Assembly: GCA_913774925.1 (NCBI GenBank)
Contig: CAJYKB010000056.1
Span: 1-33,225, forward strand
DNA from: an uncultured Sphingomonas sp.
GTDB taxonomy: Bacteria > Pseudomonadota > Alphaproteobacteria > Sphingomonadales > Sphingomonadaceae
DNA: 33,225 nucleotides
Direction of reading: 5' to 3'
Position 1 is the stretch's first letter; the number at the start of each line of letters is the position of its first letter. Position numbers and translations under genes: made by a program. Positions 1-8,526 of the stretch are shown piece after piece. The notes beneath the pieces were generated by a model, which was not told the origin of the DNA, made no database searches, and worked only from the letters and a program-made list of their open reading frames with translations.

Positions 1-49
1 AGACTGGGCCCAGGAATGCAGCAACCGCCACCCATCCGTACAGCCGCGC

Positions 50-571
50 TCACCGCTTGATCCGCGGTATGCCCATGAAGTCGCGCTTGCCCAGCTTCAT
101 GCCGCGTGCGCGAAGGATCGCATAGGCCGTCGTGGCGTGGAAATAGAAATTGGGCTGCGAGAAGGAGAGCAGGAAATTCGCTCCGGTGAACGGCAATTGC
201 GTTTCGCCGAAGGCGAAGTGCGTGTCGGTGTCGGCCAGCGCATCGACCTGCTCGCGGTCGAGCGCGGATAGCGCGGCGATGGTGCGTTGCAGAATGGCCC
301 GAAGTCCGGCGATGTCGGTCGGCCAGGCGCTGACGTCGGGGGAGAACGATCCCGCGCGGGTGCCGTCGATCCCGCCGATCGAATGCACCGCGCATGACTT
401 CACCTGATAGCCGAGCGGAAGCATGTCGGGGGCCAGCCGGGCCTCGATCAGTTCGGCCTGCGTCATGCCCTGCTCTTCGCAGAAGGCGACCGCCTTTTCG
501 AGAATGCGATCGAGCGCGGCCAGAACCTGAAGATGGGACGGGATCACGGCGTCGTAGAGTGAGAAGGACAT
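50..571 (-). CDS. DUF1993 family protein
   Basis: This encodes a 173-residue soluble protein that I recognise as the DUF1993 family, whose members are thought to have a DinB-like helical-bundle fold; no reaction is established. Family-like features are the start MSFSLYDAVIPSHLQVL, a central GYQVKSCAVHSIGG stretch, and the late segment FSQPNFYFHATTAYAILR, with a basic C-terminus. The reading frame stays open upstream to 724. I chose the ATG at 571 because a GGGAG ribosome-binding site lies a few bases upstream and because the homology-like part begins there. It lies 118 bp downstream of the atuA-like gene on the same strand, so co-transcription is possible. The family call is fairly sure; the function is unknown. 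Confidence 0.8.
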   Translation of the reverse strand: MSFSLYDAVIPSHLQVLAALDRILEKAVAFCEEQGMTQAELIEARLAPDMLPLGYQVKSCAVHSIGGIDGTRAGSFSPDVSAWPTDIAGLRAILQRTIAALSALDREQVDALADTDTHFAFGETQLPFTGANFLLSFSQPNFYFHATTAYAILRARGMKLGKRDFMGIPRIKR

Positions 572-689
572 GTCGCTGCTCCCTTTTGTTCGGTACACCA
601 TGCACCGTCCCATCGCACCTTGCCAACGGGGATCGATCGCCTGACGAGGCGAGGGATCCGGGCCGACGCGTCGCCCGACGGGCATGCGC

Positions 690-2507
690 TCAGCGTAATG
701 GCGGCAGGAGCCGGCGCGGTACACGCAGCGGCATGTCGAGCAGCTGCTGCGCCTTTCCCTTGGCGAGGGGGTCGAGCCTGAGGCTGGCGAACTGTCCGCC
801 GCCGAGCGACTGGATGCAGTGGAGGTTGATCGCGTTCATCCCCGGCAGCTCGTAGCGCCGTACCTCGGGTGCGCTCGCCCCCTCGAACTCGTGTGCGAAG
901 AAGGCGCGGACGGCATCCACGGTCAGCGCGGCACGGATCCAGGGCAACAGCTCGGGCCGGCGCGCGATCACGCCGACATTGAAGGCGTCGCCCTTGTCCC
1001 CCGAACGCGCGCACGCCACGCGGACCAGCGGCACCTCCACCATGTCACTGTCTTCGGCAGGCGCGGTATCGTCCACCGCCGGTGGCACGACCATGGCCGC
1101 GGCGAACGGGGTCGCCGGCGCAGGGGAGGCGACCTGTCGTTCCGTGCCGCCGATCGATACCGTCGCCGTCACGTCGTCGCCGGGGACGAGGAAGGAAAAG
1201 ACCTGCGCGACGGGAGAGATCGTCGGGCGCGCGCCGAACCAGCCGGTCGATCCCACGCTCATCGAGGTGGTGGGAGAGTCGAACTCGCGCATCATGATCG
1301 CCAGCGCAGCCTCGTCGTCGTGCTCGGCGCCGATGCGCGCGATGACTTCGCGAGTGGCGGCGAGCGCGGGGTCGGCCTGCGCGCCATAGCTTGCCTCCGT
1401 GCCCAGCAATTCGACGCGGGTCGCGCGCAAGGGCGGAAGGTTGCGGTCGCGCAGCATCTCGCCCACCCGAAGGATCACGGCGTCTGCCTGCAACTGCGCC
1501 TTGCGGGCCGCATCGCGCCCGACCACCGGCATGATGCCGATGAAGCGGAAGCCCTTCTCGAAGGTGACGCAGGTCTTTAGCATGCCGCTGGGGGGATAGC
1601 CTTTCGCGCCGGTCACGCGCACGCGCCCGTCACCCGCCGGCTCCACGCGGACCTGCGAGAAGTCGCAGACGACGTCGGGCAGCGCGTAACCCTGCGGATC
1701 GCCGACTTCGTAGAGGATCTGCTCGGCCACCGCCGCGGCCGAGACGAGGCCGCCGGTGCCCGCGGGCTTGGTGACGACGAAGTCGCCGTCGGCATGGCAT
1801 TCGATGATCGGATAGCCGATATGCGCCCAATCCGGGACCGCCTCCCAGTCGGTGAACAGCCCGCCGGTCGCCTGCGCGCCGCATTCGATGACGTGGCCCG
1901 CCAGCGATCCCGCCGACAGCCGGTCGTGGTCCTCTGCGCGCCAGCCGAATTCGTGCATCAGCGGCCCCAGCGTTAGCGCGCTGTCGACGACGCGGCCCGT
2001 GATGACGACGTCGGCGCCCGCCGCCAGCGCCGCCGCGATCGGTGCGCCGCCGAGATAGGCGTTGGCGGTCCAGACCTTGCCGGGGTCGGGGAAGGGGTGA
2101 CCACCGAACATTTCGGTCGTGCCCGCCGCGGCAAAGTCGGGAACGCGCGCGATCAGGTCGTCGCCGGTGACGATGGCGATACGGAAAGACACGCCGGCGT
2201 CCGCCGCGATCCTCTCCATCCGCTCGCGGCACGCCTCCGGGTTCACGCCGCCGGCGTTTGTGACGATGCGGACGCCCTGCGCCTTGATCTCGCGCAGATT
2301 GTCCTTCCACACCCATTCGGTGAAATCGCGGGCATAGCCCTGATCCGGGCGGAGTCGCTTCAGCTGGCCGAGCGGCGCCATCGTCGCCTCCGCCAGATAG
2401 TCGAGGATGATGTAGTCGAGGCCGCCGGCGCGCAGCAATTGCGGTGCCGCGACCGAACTGTCGCCCAGAAAGCCGCCCGCGCCGCCGATGCGGATCACCT
2501 TCGCCAT
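690..2507 (-). CDS. AtuA-like (acyclic terpene utilisation) family protein
   Basis: This is a 605-residue cytosolic protein of the AtuA/DUF1446 family. In Pseudomonas, AtuA belongs to the citronellol/geraniol (acyclic terpene) cluster, but its reaction is not settled. The N-terminus MAKVIRIGGAGGFLGDS and residues to about 440 match the main AtuA domain, including NAGGVNPEA and the GADVVITGRVVDSA segment. Residues about 490-595 form a separate small domain with RSGDKGDAFNVGVIARRPE, the C-terminal AtuA-like domain, so this is a full-length fusion. The ATG is preceded by a GGAG site. None of the carboxylase or acyl-CoA genes of the terpene pathway is present nearby, so a role in terpene breakdown is not supported by context. 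It lies 76 bp downstream of a diguanylate cyclase gene. Confidence 0.85.
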   Translation of the reverse strand: MAKVIRIGGAGGFLGDSSVAAPQLLRAGGLDYIILDYLAEATMAPLGQLKRLRPDQGYARDFTEWVWKDNLREIKAQGVRIVTNAGGVNPEACRERMERIAADAGVSFRIAIVTGDDLIARVPDFAAAGTTEMFGGHPFPDPGKVWTANAYLGGAPIAAALAAGADVVITGRVVDSALTLGPLMHEFGWRAEDHDRLSAGSLAGHVIECGAQATGGLFTDWEAVPDWAHIGYPIIECHADGDFVVTKPAGTGGLVSAAAVAEQILYEVGDPQGYALPDVVCDFSQVRVEPAGDGRVRVTGAKGYPPSGMLKTCVTFEKGFRFIGIMPVVGRDAARKAQLQADAVILRVGEMLRDRNLPPLRATRVELLGTEASYGAQADPALAATREVIARIGAEHDDEAALAIMMREFDSPTTSMSVGSTGWFGARPTISPVAQVFSFLVPGDDVTATVSIGGTERQVASPAPATPFAAAMVVPPAVDDTAPAEDSDMVEVPLVRVACARSGDKGDAFNVGVIARRPELLPWIRAALTVDAVRAFFAHEFEGASAPEVRRYELPGMNAINLHCIQSLGGGQFASLRLDPLAKGKAQQLLDMPLRVPRRLLPPLR

Positions 2508-2526
2508 TTCCGCTCCTCTCGCTTTT

Positions 2527-2549
2527 GCATCACCGTAAGGCGTTGATGC
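2527..2549. other. stem-loop between the cyclase and AtuA-like genes
   Basis: A hairpin with arms GCATCA and TGATGC, extended by two more G-C pairs after one mismatch, with a 5-base loop. It lies between the stop of the diguanylate cyclase gene and the ribosome-binding site of the AtuA-like gene. In the direction of transcription it is followed by A residues rather than U, so it does not look like an intrinsic terminator. It may be an mRNA structure or mean nothing. Confidence 0.3.
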
Positions 2550-2583
2550 GGCGGCGACAACCAGCGGGCCGGCGCCGATGGCG

Positions 2584-4404
2584 TCACGCCGCCAGCTGGC
2601 AGATCGTGGCGCGGTTCCGACCCTCGCGCTTGGCCTGGTAGAGCGCGGCGTCGGCGGCCTTGACCAGCGACGAGCCGTCGCGTGCCATCGTGTCGTTCCA
2701 CGTCGCGATCCCGAAGGACATGCTGGTCGAGCCCAGCGTGCGGCCGTTCTGCCGGATGTTGAGCTCGGTGATCGCGTGGCGGACGATCTCCACCCGCGCC
2801 ATCAGCGCCTCCGCTGAGGTGCCGGGGGCGATGACGGTGAATTCCTCCCCGCCGAAGCGGCACACCACGTCGCCGTCGCGGAAACGGTTCTTCATCTCGG
2901 CCGCCACCGCCTGCAACACGGCATCGCCTGCGTCGTGACCATGATCGTCGTTGAAGCGCTTGAAATGGTCGATGTCGCACATGACGAGGCTGAGCGGTGC
3001 GCCGGAGCGTGAGGCGCGCGCGATCTCCAGCGCCATCGTCTCCTCCATGTATCGACGATTGAAAAGGCCGGTCAGCGGATCGCGGATCGTCTGTTCGCGC
3101 AGGCTGCGTTGCAGCCGATGGTTGACCAGCGCGGAGGCGATATTTTCGGCCAGGACGGTCAGGCGGAAGCGACTCTCTGTCCCGATCTGTCCGCGCAGGT
3201 GGAGCACACCGATCACTTCGCCGCCCGCGAGCAGGGGTTCGCAGTGGTAGATGCCGTCGTGTCCGACATGCGCGCACACGACGTCCTCGCCGGCGCTTGC
3301 GACCCAATGCGCCTGCCCGCGGCGCAAGGCCCAGCATTGGTCGGGTGCGAACCCGTCCGCCTCCGCCTCGAAACCGCCCCAGTTCGCCGCCGGGATCAGC
3401 AGGTTGCGCGAATTGTTGTGCGCGTACAGGGCGCCGGGTACGCCGGGCAGGACACGCGGTACGAACACGCGGATGATCCGCGCCAGTTCGTCATCGGTAC
3501 GCGCCGCCTGCATGCGGTGCGCCATCCCGCCCAGCAACTCGATCACGTCTCCGCGTTCGCGGAGCGTCGCCGCGGTGCGCTCCAGCGTCGCATTGGCGAC
3601 CTGCAGCCGCTGCTCGCTGCCCGCCTGCTCGGACACCGCCGAGGCGAGGCGATCCGCCATCGCGTTATAGCCGCGCGCCAGCCGCGCGAATTCGCGCGAC
3701 CCCATCCGCGCGTCGATCCGCACGTGCCCGCCATCGCCCAGTTCCGTCATCGCCTGGAGCATGGTGGCGAGCGGCACGCGTATCGCGCGCATCAGGAGCG
3801 ACAGGCCGACCACGACCAGCAGCGCGACCATCCCTGCGCCCACCACCGCCGACCACATGCCGATCGCGAGGCGTCGCTCGGCCGCGTCCCGTCGCTGCGC
3901 CTGCAGCACGCGCTCCTGATCGAGAAACGCATGGGTCCGCGCCTTGATCGCGTCCATCACCTCGCGGCCCCGCCCGCTGTCGATCACGCTCCGTGCGCCC
4001 GCGAAGTCGCCGCGCCGGCCCAGCGCCAGCGGCTGGCGGAGGATCGCGATCCGCTGGCGCATCAGGTCGGCCAGTTCTTCCGCCCGCGCGCTCTGGGCGG
4101 CATTGTCGCGCGTCAGCCACACGACACGCGCGATGTTCGACGTCGCATCGCTTGTGGTCGATGCGAACGAGGCGACATAGGACGGATTGCGCGTCAGGAC
4201 GAAGCCACGCTGCCCCGATTCCGCGTCGCGCAGGTCCGACACCGCCTGCTCGGTCAGTTCGATCACGGTTTCGGAATGGTTGACCCAGTCGAAGCTGTTC
4301 CGCGTCTGGCGCGAGGCATCCATCAACAGCCCGGCAAGCGCGACGACGGCGAGGACGACCACGGCGCCCAGCGCAGTGACTCGGGACAGGAGCGAGGCGA
4401 ACAT
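2584..4404 (-). CDS. membrane diguanylate cyclase, CHASE3-HAMP-GAF-GGDEF
   Basis: A 606-residue inner-membrane signalling enzyme predicted to make cyclic di-GMP from two GTP. The order is transmembrane helix (about 8-28), periplasmic CHASE3 sensor (about 30-175, with the typical DLRDAESGQRGFVLT signature), second helix (about 181-205), HAMP (about 205-255), a GAF-like domain (about 285-420) and a GGDEF domain (about 435-600). The active-site loop is GGEEF at residues 518-522, a catalytically competent variant. Five residues before it stands RDGD, the RxxD inhibitory site, so product feedback inhibition is likely. No EAL domain is present. No clear ribosome-binding site precedes the ATG. The signal sensed by CHASE3 or GAF cannot be read from the sequence. 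Downstream on the same strand are the AtuA-like and DUF1993 genes, with no evident functional link. Confidence 0.93.
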   Translation of the reverse strand: MFASLLSRVTALGAVVVLAVVALAGLLMDASRQTRNSFDWVNHSETVIELTEQAVSDLRDAESGQRGFVLTRNPSYVASFASTTSDATSNIARVVWLTRDNAAQSARAEELADLMRQRIAILRQPLALGRRGDFAGARSVIDSGRGREVMDAIKARTHAFLDQERVLQAQRRDAAERRLAIGMWSAVVGAGMVALLVVVGLSLLMRAIRVPLATMLQAMTELGDGGHVRIDARMGSREFARLARGYNAMADRLASAVSEQAGSEQRLQVANATLERTAATLRERGDVIELLGGMAHRMQAARTDDELARIIRVFVPRVLPGVPGALYAHNNSRNLLIPAANWGGFEAEADGFAPDQCWALRRGQAHWVASAGEDVVCAHVGHDGIYHCEPLLAGGEVIGVLHLRGQIGTESRFRLTVLAENIASALVNHRLQRSLREQTIRDPLTGLFNRRYMEETMALEIARASRSGAPLSLVMCDIDHFKRFNDDHGHDAGDAVLQAVAAEMKNRFRDGDVVCRFGGEEFTVIAPGTSAEALMARVEIVRHAITELNIRQNGRTLGSTSMSFGIATWNDTMARDGSSLVKAADAALYQAKREGRNRATICQLAA

Positions 4405-4554
4405 GCGAAGGGCATTAACCGGAGATACTTAGCCATCGGTTATCGCGGCATCCGCGAACGCGCGGCGGCACCGTACCCATGGTCGACACACCGTCGCCCG
4501 GCCCTTCTCCGGGATCCGATCCGCCGCGCTTGTCGCTATGCACGGCGACGCGCC

Positions 4555-5829
<1,275 letters not shown>

Positions 5830-5943
5830 GATCGCTCCTGCATCCCGGTGGGTCTGGCACGCGAACCGCCGTGCGTGCGCGTCGCTCCGTCAGAAGCAAA
5901 ACCTTACATCTTCGGTCTAACCCGCCGCACGCCGTGCGCGAGG

Positions 5944-5958
5944 TTAAGCCCCTGTTTA
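5944..5958 (+). promoter_or_regulatory. possible CtrA-type site upstream of the chemotaxis receptor
   Basis: The motif TTAA-N7-TTTA lies 50 bases before the chemotaxis receptor start. The alphaproteobacterial cell-cycle regulator CtrA binds TTAA-N7-TTAA, so this has one mismatch. Motility and chemotaxis genes are common CtrA targets in this class. A short AT-rich motif may occur by chance, although it is less likely in such G+C-rich DNA. Confidence 0.3.
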
Positions 5959-6007
5959 CGCCGGGAATCGAGGCTATTGATCTTCGCCTCTGTCGGAAAG
6001 CTGCATC

Positions 6008-7378
6008 ATGCTGACCTGGTTCAAGGAAGTCGCGCCCATCCGCCTGAAGTTCAAGGTGCTGCTCCTCGTCTACGGCGGGTTGTCGGGCGCGCTGGCGGCG
6101 CTGGCCTGTACCGCGAGCGTCGCACCGTCGCTGCTGCATCCCGCCGCTGTGGCGGGCCTGGCGGCGGCGCTGGTCGGCGCGGTCGTGGCGGTGACGCTGG
6201 TGGCGTCGCATCTGATCTGCACGCCCTACGTCAACACCGTGCTGCGCATGGAGGCGCTGGCGGCGGGGGACATCGACAGCCCCGTGGCCTATACCCAGCA
6301 TCGCGACTGCGTCGGGCGGATGACCACCGCGATGGAGAGCTTTCGCGAAAGCTCGCTTGCCGCGGCGGAGTGTGACACGCAGCGCGCGATGGCACTGGCG
6401 ATGGGGGAGGGGTTGAACGCGATCGCGAACGGAAACCTCGCCTATCGCATCAGCGCCGAATTGAGCGGGCCGTTCGCGCAGCTAAAGGAGGACTTCAACG
6501 CCGCCGCGGCCGCGCTGGCGTCCGCTTTGACCACGGTCAACGAGGGCGCGGCGGAGATCGCACAGGGAGCGGGCAGCATCCACGGCGCCGCGGATGACCT
6601 GTCGCGCCGCACCGAGCAGCAGGCCGCATCGCTCGAACAGGCCGCCGCCGCGATGCAGCAGATCACGACGACGGTACGCGAAACCGCCGGCAACGCGATC
6701 CGCGCCAACGATGTCGTCAGCGAGGCACGCCGCGACGCCGAGCAATCGGGCGAGGTGGTCCACCGCGCGGTCCGGGCGATGAACGGGATCGAGCGCGCGT
6801 CGGCGGAGATCGGCGAGATCATCGCGGTCATCGACGGCATCGCGTTCCAGACGAACCTGCTGGCGTTGAACGCCGGGGTCGAGGCGGCGCGCGCCGGCGA
6901 GGCGGGCAGGGGCTTCGCGGTGGTGGCGTCGGAGGTCCGCGCGCTGGCGCAACGCTCCGCCGACGCGGCGAAGGACGTGAAGGTCAAGATCACCTCGTCC
7001 GGGCAGCAGGTCGACGCCGGGGTGAAGCTGGTGGCGGAGGCGGGCGCGGCGCTCGATCGCATCTCGGGGCGGATCGCCAACATCAGCGTGCTGGTCGCCG
7101 ATATCGCGTCCGCCGCCGATCAGCAGGCGACCGGGCTCCAGCAGGTCAACGTGGCGGTGGCGGAGATGGACAGCGTCACGCAGCAGAATGCCGCCATGGT
7201 GGAGGAGACGATGGCCGCTGCGGCGAGCCTGACGCAACAGACCGACCGCATGGCCGCCGAGACGGGGCGGTTTCAGGTCGGAGGCGATGCGGTCGTGCCC
7301 ATGACGACCATGGGACCGCGGCGCGTCGCGCATTCCACCATGGTCAGGACGCTGCGGGTCGCCGCGCGCAGCGCCTGA
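6008..7378 (+). CDS. methyl-accepting chemotaxis protein
   Basis: A 456-residue chemoreceptor that would signal to CheA through CheW. Two hydrophobic helices (about 17-38 and 45-70) are separated by only a short stretch, so there is almost no periplasmic sensor domain. A HAMP-like linker follows, then a long coiled-coil signalling domain (about 175-430). The hairpin tip is nearly perfect: [19 protein letters not shown] and [19 protein letters not shown] at about 278-318. There is no C-terminal NWETF-type CheR-binding pentapeptide. With so little periplasmic sequence, the receptor may sense membrane or cytoplasmic conditions. A GGAAAG site precedes the ATG. It ends 6 bp from the convergent carboxypeptidase gene. 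Confidence 0.93.
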   Translation: MLTWFKEVAPIRLKFKVLLLVYGGLSGALAALACTASVAPSLLHPAAVAGLAAALVGAVVAVTLVASHLICTPYVNTVLRMEALAAGDIDSPVAYTQHRDCVGRMTTAMESFRESSLAAAECDTQRAMALAMGEGLNAIANGNLAYRISAELSGPFAQLKEDFNAAAAALASALTTVNEGAAEIAQGAGSIHGAADDLSRRTEQQAASLEQAAAAMQQITTTVRETAGNAIRANDVVSEARRDAEQSGEVVHRAVRAMNGIERASAEIGEIIAVIDGIAFQTNLLALNAGVEAARAGEAGRGFAVVASEVRALAQRSADAAKDVKVKITSSGQQVDAGVKLVAEAGAALDRISGRIANISVLVADIASAADQQATGLQQVNVAVAEMDSVTQQNAAMVEETMAAAASLTQQTDRMAAETGRFQVGGDAVVPMTTMGPRRVAHSTMVRTLRVAARSA

Positions 7379-7384
7379 CGACCG

Positions 7385-8203
7385 CTACCGCCGCCTCCGG
7401 ACGTGCGGCGCGGAAAAGCCGCTCTCCAGCAGGTTCGATACCAGCAGGTCGCGCGCCTCCGCGGTGCGCGCGCCCAGCACCACGACGATCACCCGCCGCC
7501 CGCCGCGCAGGCTCGACGCGGCGAGATTATAGCCCGCCGGAACCGTGTAGCCCGTCTTGACCCCGTCGACCCCGCGTACGTGCCCCAGCAGCCGGTTGTG
7601 GTTCGGTCGCGTCCGCCCGTCCCAGCGGATCGAGCGTGCGGCGAACAACGTGTAGCGTGCCGGATGGTGCTGGACGATGTACCGCACGAGTGTCGCCATG
7701 TCGCGCGCGGTGGTCATGCCGCCGGTCGGGCCGAGCCCGCTGGCATTGTCGAAGCGCGTGCCGGTCATGCCGATCTGGCGCGCGCGGCGGTTCATCGCCC
7801 GCACGAACGCCGGTTCGCTGCCCGCGATCCGCTCGGCCAGCGCGACCGCTACGTCGTTGGCGGAGATAACCGCCACCGTCTTCATCGCGGCGCGCACGCC
7901 GATCGTCCGCCCGGCGGCGAGGCCGAGCTTGGACGGCGCCTGTCGCGCGGCGCGACGCGACATCGTCACCGATCCGTCGAGCCGCAGCTTGCCCGCGTCG
8001 ATCGCCTCGAACGTCAGCAGGAGGGTCATCATCTTCGTCAGCGAGGCCGGGGGGCGCCGTCGCTCCGCCTGCGCCGCATACAATGTCCGCCCGGTGCCGG
8101 CGTCGACGACGATCTCCGACACCGGCGTGGCCGCCATGACGGGATCGGCGGTGACGGCGGCGAGCGCAAGGAGAAGCGTCGCGAGATGATAACGTAGCGT
8201 CAT
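7385..8203 (-). CDS. D-alanyl-D-alanine carboxypeptidase (peptidase S11, PBP5-like)
   Basis: A 272-residue exported penicillin-binding protein that trims the terminal D-Ala from peptidoglycan pentapeptides. A signal peptide occupies residues 1-24. All three catalytic motifs are present: SLTK at 54-57, SAN at 114-116 and KTG at 216-218. The protein stops shortly after the catalytic domain, so it lacks the beta-rich C-terminal domain and membrane-anchoring helix of DacA/DacC-type enzymes. It may therefore be soluble in the periplasm. No Shine-Dalgarno sequence precedes the ATG. A promoter-like sequence ends seven bases upstream, so the mRNA may be leaderless. Its upstream region is one arm of the inverted-repeat element at 8212-8486. 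Confidence 0.92.
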   Translation of the reverse strand: MTLRYHLATLLLALAAVTADPVMAATPVSEIVVDAGTGRTLYAAQAERRRPPASLTKMMTLLLTFEAIDAGKLRLDGSVTMSRRAARQAPSKLGLAAGRTIGVRAAMKTVAVISANDVAVALAERIAGSEPAFVRAMNRRARQIGMTGTRFDNASGLGPTGGMTTARDMATLVRYIVQHHPARYTLFAARSIRWDGRTRPNHNRLLGHVRGVDGVKTGYTVPAGYNLAASSLRGGRRVIVVVLGARTAEARDLLVSNLLESGFSAPHVRRRR

Positions 8204-8209
8204 GCCGCC

Positions 8210-8238
8210 GGTCTAGGGTCCAGCCCCATAACTGACAA
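8210..8238 (-). promoter_or_regulatory. candidate carboxypeptidase promoter (leaderless)
   Basis: On the minus strand TTGTCA (8233-8238), a 17-base spacer and TAGACC (8210-8215) form a sigma-70-like promoter with a good -35 and a weak -10. The expected transcription start falls at or next to the A of the carboxypeptidase ATG at 8203, which also lacks a ribosome-binding site. Together this suggests a leaderless transcript. This is inference from spacing alone. Confidence 0.4.
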
Positions 8239-8486
8239 CGGCCGGGACGGAACCGAATGTGGCGCCAGGCCAGGAGCAAGGAGGGAGCGATGCTGTTGCA
8301 TCGTGACCGACGCGCGACGCTGCATGGCACCACATTCGGCCCGCCGCGGAGCGGTCGCCCGGAGCATCCTGCCGGACGACGTCGTTTGCTTGCGCGTGGC
8401 TCAGCCACGCGTCCGCGCCGCACTCCTTGCCGGCGGGATGTTCCGGACGATCACGACCATTGGCAGCTATGGGTCTGGACCCTAAA
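8212..8486. repeat. 275-bp inverted-repeat element, MITE-like, non-coding
   Basis: This accounts for the 323-bp gene-free stretch 8204-8526. The ends 8212-8238 and 8460-8486 are inverted copies matching at 23 of 27 positions. The left end reads CTAGGGTCC going in and the right end reads GGACCCTAA going out. Inside is a second inverted pair, 8253-8266 with 8326-8339 (13 of 14 matching), and a short hairpin at 8394-8410. No convincing reading frame is present. Size, terminal repeats and internal palindromes fit a non-autonomous miniature transposable element, possibly IS5-like given the CTAG/CTAA ends. I cannot name a family or find a clean target duplication. Alternatively it is a pair of similar regulated promoters facing outward. 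Confidence 0.5.
8394..8410. other. short perfect hairpin inside the inverted-repeat element
   Basis: The sequence GCGTGGCT-C-AGCCACGC is a perfect 8-bp inverted repeat around one base. No T-run follows on either strand, so it is probably not an intrinsic terminator. It adds to the fold-back character of the surrounding element. Confidence 0.4.
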
Positions 8487-8488
8487 AT
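8460..8488 (+). promoter_or_regulatory. near-consensus sigma-70 promoter facing right
   Basis: TTGGCA (8460-8465), a 17-base spacer and TAAAAT (8483-8488) match the bacterial housekeeping promoter closely. The spacer contains GGGTC-TG-GACCC, a palindrome that could be an operator. Transcription would run right, antisense into the 3' end of the coiled-coil gene, where no plus-strand gene exists for more than 2 kb. It could make an antisense or small RNA, or be the outward promoter of a transposable-element end. Confidence 0.4.
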
Positions 8489-8526
8489 GGGACGTTCGGC
8501 CGGCGCTTCCAGCCGCGGCGCGGTCG

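Noticed and set aside
690..2507. Terpene-degradation gene cluster around the AtuA-like gene
   Set aside because: No biotin carboxylase, carboxyltransferase, acyl-CoA dehydrogenase or hydratase gene is present nearby.
4497..4514. Weak CCCGG/CCGGG hairpin downstream of the sorbosone dehydrogenase-like gene
   Set aside because: Only five base pairs with a long loop and no T-run, so a terminator call is not supported.
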